Assembly: GCF_019059575.1 (NCBI RefSeq)
Contig: NW_024883069.1
Coordinates: 1 to 64,000 of the forward strand
Direction of reading: 5' to 3'
Source of the DNA: Amphibalanus amphitrite
Taxonomy: Eukaryota > Arthropoda > Thecostraca > Balanomorpha > Balanidae
Length of the DNA stretch: 64,000 bases
The translations under genes were made by a program, and so were the position numbers. Below, one piece after another: positions 58,734 through 64,000 of this stretch. Numbering within the stretch: the stretch's first letter is position 1; the number at the start of each line of letters is the position of its first letter. Under the pieces are notes generated by a model, which did not search any database, was not told where the DNA came from, and saw only the letters and a program-made list of their open reading frames with translations.

Positions 58734-59158
58734 ACTATAGCTCGTTTTTCTTAAGTTTGCCCCTCACTGTAAACGTCTTTTTGAACACAGCACGAGAATT
58801 GCTAGCTGAATTCTGAGAAAACTGGTTGGCGCACATTGATTTGACCAGATTTCACAGACGATCAATTTCATCAAATTTATTTACTATTTCACAGACTCAT
58901 AGCTCGTATTTGCCAATGCCTACAGCCCCACAGAGAAAGACGACTTCTCAGGAATTATGTCTGAACTAATTGATAAATTGCACGGCGTTTAACATAACGT
59001 TACATCGTCGGTGTTCAACACTTATTTTGAAAATATTATTCATATCTTCAATACAATGTGCGCTAACCAGTTTTCTCAATAATTCAGCTAGCAATTCTCG
59101 TGCTGTGTTCAAAGAGACGTTTACAGTGAGGGGCAAACTTAAGAAAAACGAACTATAG
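58734..59158. mobile_element. Inverted-repeat element V (arms 105 bp)
   Basis: 58734-58838 and 59054-59158 are near-perfect inverted copies, beginning CTATAGCTCGTTTTTC at the left, with about 215 bp between. Foldback-type structure; TSD unclear. Confidence 0.8.
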
Positions 59159-59265
59159 CAGCGCGGTACTGAAAACAGCGCTGCCCCGTCGCTGTGCGCA
59201 CGGCTGAGAGGCGCAAACAGTTGTCCTGTCTAGTCGAACGCTCACCATTTCTAGTGTCAGCATTA

Positions 59266-59428
59266 GAGTTGCAAAATTTTCCCAAAAGGCTTCTACCGGC
59301 ACCGCCCCGCCCCACCACATTTTTTTGGGATACCGGCATGCTACCACGCCCCAAGCAAAAAAAAAAAACGCCAAAATACCGGCATACCCAAAACCTGCAT
59401 TCTTGATTCTAGGTTGCCCCCCCCCCTT
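59266..59428 (-). repeat. Interspersed repeat Y, copy 2
   Basis: Reverse complement of 497-655, with an A-run expanded at 59358-59368. Confidence 0.75.
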
Positions 59429-61122
59429 TGCCATGCAACTTCTACCAAAAAATGTATTTTGCAGTGGCTAGTAAGATTGTTGTTATTACAATTCAAATTT
59501 GATAACCTCTTAGTGTACAAAATCCAAATTCAAACTCTGAATTCCAAAGCAACAAAAGCCCATATGCAAATTACAGTAAAAATGTGAATCTGTCCAATGT
59601 CTGTGCTACATAATGCTTGGCAATTGGCTACTTCAACAACAGGCAGATGTAAGCAAAAATATGGAATACAAAATCAAATATACAAGTCAACTTTCAAATT
59701 GTTTGTGGTGATTTAATTCAGCAACAAGGGAGTGACCTACATCAAAATGGAAATTGAGGAAAGAATTAGCTAGCAGCAGGCACATGTGAGGGTGTCAGGT
59801 TTGGAATAAAAAGGTCATAAATATTATAAATAATAATTTAGCAAGCAATTTTGTTGGACAAACAAGCAACAAAACAAAATTCTGGTGAAAATAAGGCCAT
59901 TGAGTCAATTTAATAATCCATTGAGCACTGGGTAGTAGGGTGTGTCGTAATTAAACTTTTTATTTCAAATCATGGTGCTCCTATGATTTTCTTTTGCTCC
60001 TGCACGGTAGAAGGCCAGCTGTATAAGAAAAAGATCCTAGAAATAAAACCCATCCTGCCGCATCATGTCAAAGTTTCGATGAAAATCAGTTTCTGGCGTC
60101 GAAGTCTCCACATGCAACCCGATTTGTGTTCCATTTTCGTGATATAAATGCCTTCGCTGACCAGTTTGGTGCCTAAAGGAGCATTCTATGAACCACCCTA
60201 TGGGGTTTGTGGCGAATATTTGGAACACTTTTGGTGAGAAAATGTCCAAAAGCAACATGGTTCTAAACGCACGCATCTGGTAGTAGGAAGCTAACACCAC
60301 AAAAGAGACATATTGAGCTTTAACACCTGTAATGTTGAGGCAATATGGTGGCGGATCCAACAGAAGTCCTAAGGTTAAGGCACATGCTTGCTAACACTTT
60401 TAAACATGATTCCTCCCCCCCCCCCCCCCAACACCACCACCGCCAAAAACATGCAGGCTTAGGTAGGTATTGTTTCCAACCGACCTGCCCGATTAACAAC
60501 GTCCGTCAAGTGACTACCATTCCCGTTCATAAACGTTAGCTGCCGGTCATCATCCATCGCCAGTCCGTGGATCCGGCTTTGCAAATTACTGGAATGTGCC
60601 CCCTCCCTCCCCCCCCCACACACACATCACGGTTAGATCCGCTTCTGAGGTAACGTGTTGGACGGTACTCGTCACGCGGTGCATGGCGCTTCAACTAGTC
60701 CTTGTGCTTTGCATCAGATTATGGGCGACTGTGCCCTGATTTAACCAATGTATTCGCAGCCAATCAAAATCGTCCCACACCCATGCGATCATCTGATGTT
60801 TCGGATAATTGGAGTATTTATTCAATAAACGCTCACGCATACGACATATTTCAGGGACAGCATTTGCGAGTTAAGCGATTGCTTCAGAATGTACTAACTC
60901 AAACAGTGTAGTCAAATTCACCAGTCGGCGGCTACAGCTGATATACAGCCGTGCCTCTGCTTCTCAGTGGCAACCGACTCAGCTAACCCCATCACGACCT
61001 TTACGGCCCCTTCATTCACGGCCCGCTCCTCTGCTACCGCATGAATGAGCTAGGAACCCATCATCCGCGGCTCGTTTCGGTTGTCTTCATTTTCAGATTC
61101 GCTGTGATCTGTGTGTTTGGAA
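59429..61122. other. No gene recognised
   Basis: AT-rich to 60350, then mixed. TAGGGTGTGTCG at 59936 matches the terminus of element L, but no partner end is in the window. The minus-strand frame at 60037-60360 has no recognised domain. C-runs occur at 60415 and 60607. Confidence 0.4.
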
Positions 61123-61123
61123 A

Positions 61124-61963
61124 TGACTCGATGATCAGTCAGAGGCTCTTTTCCAGCAAGTCCGACAGCTCACTCAGTCAAAGCGAACCCCACATTTGTC
61201 AGCTCATGACGTGAGCGTGGAGCTGCGTGGACAGCAGAAGATGCTTCGGCTGGTCGTCAGCAAGCTGCCTCCTCACAAGCCTCTGATGGGGAGAGAATGG
61301 ATCGGTCCACTTCAGATGGGCCTGAAGTCACCTGTACAGGTAAAGACGATTGACCTGTCGCTAGACCAGGTGCTGCAGCGGCACGCTGATGTGTTCACGG
61401 AGGAGCTGGGGAAGCTGTCCGTGAGAGCGCGCCTGCAGCTGAAACATGGGGCCCAACCGGTCTATTACCCAGCCAGGTCGGTCCCCTTCGCTCTCAGGTC
61501 TGCTGTGGAGAGGGAGCTCAACCGCTGGGTCTCAGAGGGGATTGCGGAGAGGGTTGACAGTAGTCATAACTCGGGATGGGGGACTCCGCTCGTCCCCATT
61601 CCGAAGGCAGATGGCGTACGTCTCTGTGCTGACTACAGGTTGACCGTCAACCCCCAGATCGTGCCGCAGAGACATCCCACTCCGACGCCGGAGGAGGTCT
61701 TCGCAGGTGTCCAGGGCAAGGTGTTCGCGAGGCTGGACCTGCGAGACGCCTACTTGCAGCAGGAGCTGGAAGCCGACTCCAAGGACATCACAACGGTGAC
61801 CACTCACATCGGGAGGCTGCGCATGAACCGGCTGCCCTTCGGTATCAGTGAGTGTTGTGGGATCTTCCAGTCAGCTATTGATCAGATCTTGGAAGGCATT
61901 GATGGTTGTGTGGCGTATCTTGATGACCTGTTGGTGACGGGTGAGAACGAAGCAACCTCCTGA
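61124..61963 (+). pseudogene. Gypsy pol part 1: reverse transcriptase
   Basis: The open frame includes PLMGREWI (end of the protease-RT linker), then SSHNSGWGTPLVPIPKADG, CADYR, FARLDLRDAYLQ (first catalytic Asp), NRLPFGIS and CVAYLDDLLVTG, with the YLDD catalytic pair. It ends prematurely at 61961-61963 after a one-base loss near 61955. The polymerase motifs are all present. Confidence 0.9.
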
Positions 61964-63105
61964 GGCGCCTTGACAGGGTTCTGGGTAGGCTGAAAGAGCA
62001 CGGGGCTAGACTCAAGAGGGAGAAGTGCGAGTTCAACATAAGAGAGGTCAAGTACTTGGGGTGGATCATTTCTGCAGACGGGTTGAAGCCTGTTCCAGAG
62101 AAGGTGGCAGCAGTGGTCGGCATGCGCGAGCCGAGGAACGTCACCGAGCTGAGGGCGCTGCTGGGTTCAGTAAACTACTACCAGCGCCTGGTCCCCAGCT
62201 TGGCTTCGATGCTGGCGCCGCTCTACGCGCTGCTCAAGAAGGGGGCGGTATGGCGCTGGACGGCAGCGTGCCAGTCGTCTTTGGACCAGGTAAAGAGGGT
62301 GCTGACTAGTGGAAGTGTGCTGATGAGATTTGACCTGACCCTCCCTCTCAAGCTCGTCACTGATGCAAGCAGCTTTGGCGTTGGAGCAGCTCTCGTCCAT
62401 GTGCTTCCAGACGGGACGGAGAGACCGGTGTGCTTCGCTTCGCGGACGCTGACAGCGACGGAGCAGAAGTACGCCATGGTAGAGAAGGAGGCGGTCGCAG
62501 TATCCTTCGGTGTCAGGAGATTCAGCCAGTACCTGTATGGTAAGCACTTCCACCTCGTGACCGACAACCGTGCTCTGTCTCACATCTTGAACCCACAGAG
62601 AGAGCTCCCGGCACTGTCAGCTGCGCGTATGCAGAGATACGCCCTTCAGCTCGCGGCGTTCTCGTACGAGGTCGAGCTGAGGAAGTCTGAGAACATGGGG
62701 CTGGCTGATGTTCTGTCGCGACTGCCGCAGGTTGGAGCCGACGGAGACTCTGTGGAAGAGGAAGAGGTGTACCTGGTACGGCACTGGGAGGAGGAAGGAC
62801 CAGCTCTGTCGGCCCAGGAGGTGGAGACGCTCACCCGACGAGACTCCACTCTGGGGAGAGTTCTGACGTATGTTCGTTCGGGATGGCCCTCTGTAGTGGA
62901 GCCCGAGTTTAGAGCATTTAAACAGCGCTCTACCGAGCTCTCTACGGATGGGGACTGTTTACTGTGGGGCGGAAGGGTGGTTGTGCCCACAAAAATGCGC
63001 AACAGAGTGTTGCAGGAGCTGCATGCTGGACATCTGGGATCCGGGAAGATGAAGCAGCTGGCCAGAAGGTATGTCTGGTGGCCCGGACTCGACACCGAGC
63101 TGTAG
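61957..63105 (+). pseudogene. Gypsy pol part 2: RT thumb, RNase H, integrase zinc finger
   Basis: Continues pol one frame over: LLRRLDRVLGRLKEHG, KYLGWIIS, LLGSVNYYQRLVP, then RNase H (LVTDASSFGVGAAL, EKEAVAVSFG, HLVTDNRAL, LADVLSRLP). Integrase starts with HAGHLGSGKMKQLARR and YVWWPG. A TAG at 63103-63105 interrupts just before the CGSC pair of the H2C2 zinc finger. The same frame continues beyond the stop. Confidence 0.9.
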
Positions 63106-64000
63106 AGCTTCGCCAGAGTCTGCGGGTCCTGCGTTGAGAAACGCGCGGCGCCTCCAAAGGCAAGTTTGCACCCGTGGGAACCCACCCAGGGCCCGTGGGA
63201 ACGGGTTCACGTCGACTTTGCTGGGCCGTTTCAGGGCAGCATGTTTCTTGTGGCCCATGACAGCTACTCAAAGTGGTTGGAGGCCATCCCTATGAAAACT
63301 GTGTCCGCCGAACGTACCATCGATGAACTGAGGTCTTTGTTCGCGCGGTTGGGTCTGCCAAAGCAAGTTGTGTCAGATAATGGACCACAGTTTACTTCTC
63401 GTGAGATGTCAGCGTTTATGATGATGAACGGTGTACGTCACATCAAAGTCGCTCCGTACCATCCGTCCAGTAACGGCGCAGCGGAAAGAGCAGTTCAAAC
63501 TGTAAAGAACAGCCTGAAAGCGAGCATCCAGGATGGTCAGAGTCTGGCGACGCGTCTGGCCAGATTTCTGATGTCTTACCGCAATGCTCCGCAGGTTTCC
63601 ACGGGGAGGTCGCCGGCGGAGTTGCTGTTCGGCCGGACTCTGAGGACCCGGCTCGATCTTCTTCGTCCCGACCGTGCGCAGATGGCTGTCGACTACCAGG
63701 CGCGGATGGCGGAGATAGCTGGCGGCGAGCTGCGCGGGTTCGGCATCGGCGAGGACGTCTGGGCTCGCAGCTTCTCTGGACCCAAGTGGCGGAGGGGGCG
63801 TATCGCTGCCAAGACGGGACCTGTCTCCTACGAGGTGGACTTCGGGGACACCTGCTGGAGCCGTCACGCCGATCAGCTGCTGCGTGCCGGGCAGTCTGGG
63901 CGCGGGGTGACACCGGAGGACATCGCCGGGCCTGACCGCGCAAGGACGCCGCTGGACGCCGCCATGTGCGGGACGCTGCCGGCGCCGGCCGCTGGGCCGT
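63106..64000 (+). pseudogene. Gypsy pol part 3: integrase catalytic core and C-terminus
   Basis: In the same frame after the TAG: CGSC, WERVHVDFAGPF (first Asp), VVSDNGPQFTS (second Asp) and HPSSNGAAERAVQ (Glu), so the DDE triad is complete. Then RNAPQVSTGRSPAELLFGR, and a KTGPVSYEV block resembling the GPY/F module. The frame is open to the window end. Only the single stop separates parts 2 and 3, so the copy is young or the stop is suppressed. Confidence 0.9.

Larger units (their letters stand above)
61123..64000 (+). mobile_element. Ty3/Gypsy LTR retrotransposon, pol region, cut by window end
   Basis: Reverse transcriptase, RNase H and integrase occur in the Ty3/Gypsy order. No gag, protease active site or LTR is visible upstream, where the frame is closed by TGA near 61123. 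The 5' part is therefore lost or lies in a different frame. Lesions: a frameshift near 61955 and a TAG at 63103-63105. The 3' LTR would lie beyond the window. Confidence 0.88.

Overview
The window reads as repeat-dominated nuclear DNA from an animal, most likely an invertebrate. It has 8-bp, TA and TTAA target-site duplications (TSDs), poly(A)-tailed LINEs, GT-AG style exon boundaries and a single recognisable host exon. A crustacean or other arthropod would fit, but nothing here fixes the taxon. There is no operon structure, rRNA or CRISPR array.

The main result is that most of the 64 kb can be parsed as transposons nested inside transposons, using terminal inverted repeats (TIRs) and exact TSDs. 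Stack 1 (0.7-5.9 kb): a CACGTGCGCACGTGCA repeat was hit by hAT element T, which was hit at its extreme end by hAT element R, which carries the small hAT MITE S1. Stack 2 (6.7-12.6 kb): a second S copy is split by a poly(A)-tailed LINE with endonuclease and reverse transcriptase. Stack 3 (12.8-19.9 kb): TTAA element A contains B and mariner-like D; D contains hAT P, P contains palindrome Q, and Q contains TTAA element N. Stack 4 (20.2-25.3 kb): long-TIR element E contains TTAA element F, a mariner MITE and two (TA)n tracts. At 25.8-31.4 kb lie more F-family copies interrupted by a TA MITE, a second LINE and a mariner relic. At 32.4-38.4 kb a minus-strand LINE is split by a TTA-flanked Harbinger-like element, itself split by a TA MITE. 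Stack 5 (40.75-45.5 kb): hAT W contains TTAA element J, which contains K. Stack 6 (45.6-56.25 kb): TTAA element J2 contains TA element L, which contains H and TA element M, which contains I and a decayed F copy with A-prime and C inside. The right edge (61.1-64 kb) is a Ty3/Gypsy pol with a frameshift and an internal stop.

The TTAA elements (A, B, C, F, H, I, J, J2, N) look like one non-autonomous, probably piggyBac-like, group. They share CCC...GGG termini, a subterminal G-run/C-run hairpin with a short core, often a second CGGCGC hairpin, and interiors packed with GGTCA/TGACC units. AGGTCA is the nuclear-receptor half-site, so this group is the best candidate for something undescribed.

The only host coding sequence I can defend is one minus-strand exon at 40529-40709, resembling the N-terminal region of mitochondrial D-2-hydroxyglutarate dehydrogenase. 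hAT W inserted about 40 nt upstream of it. The rest of that gene is not visible.
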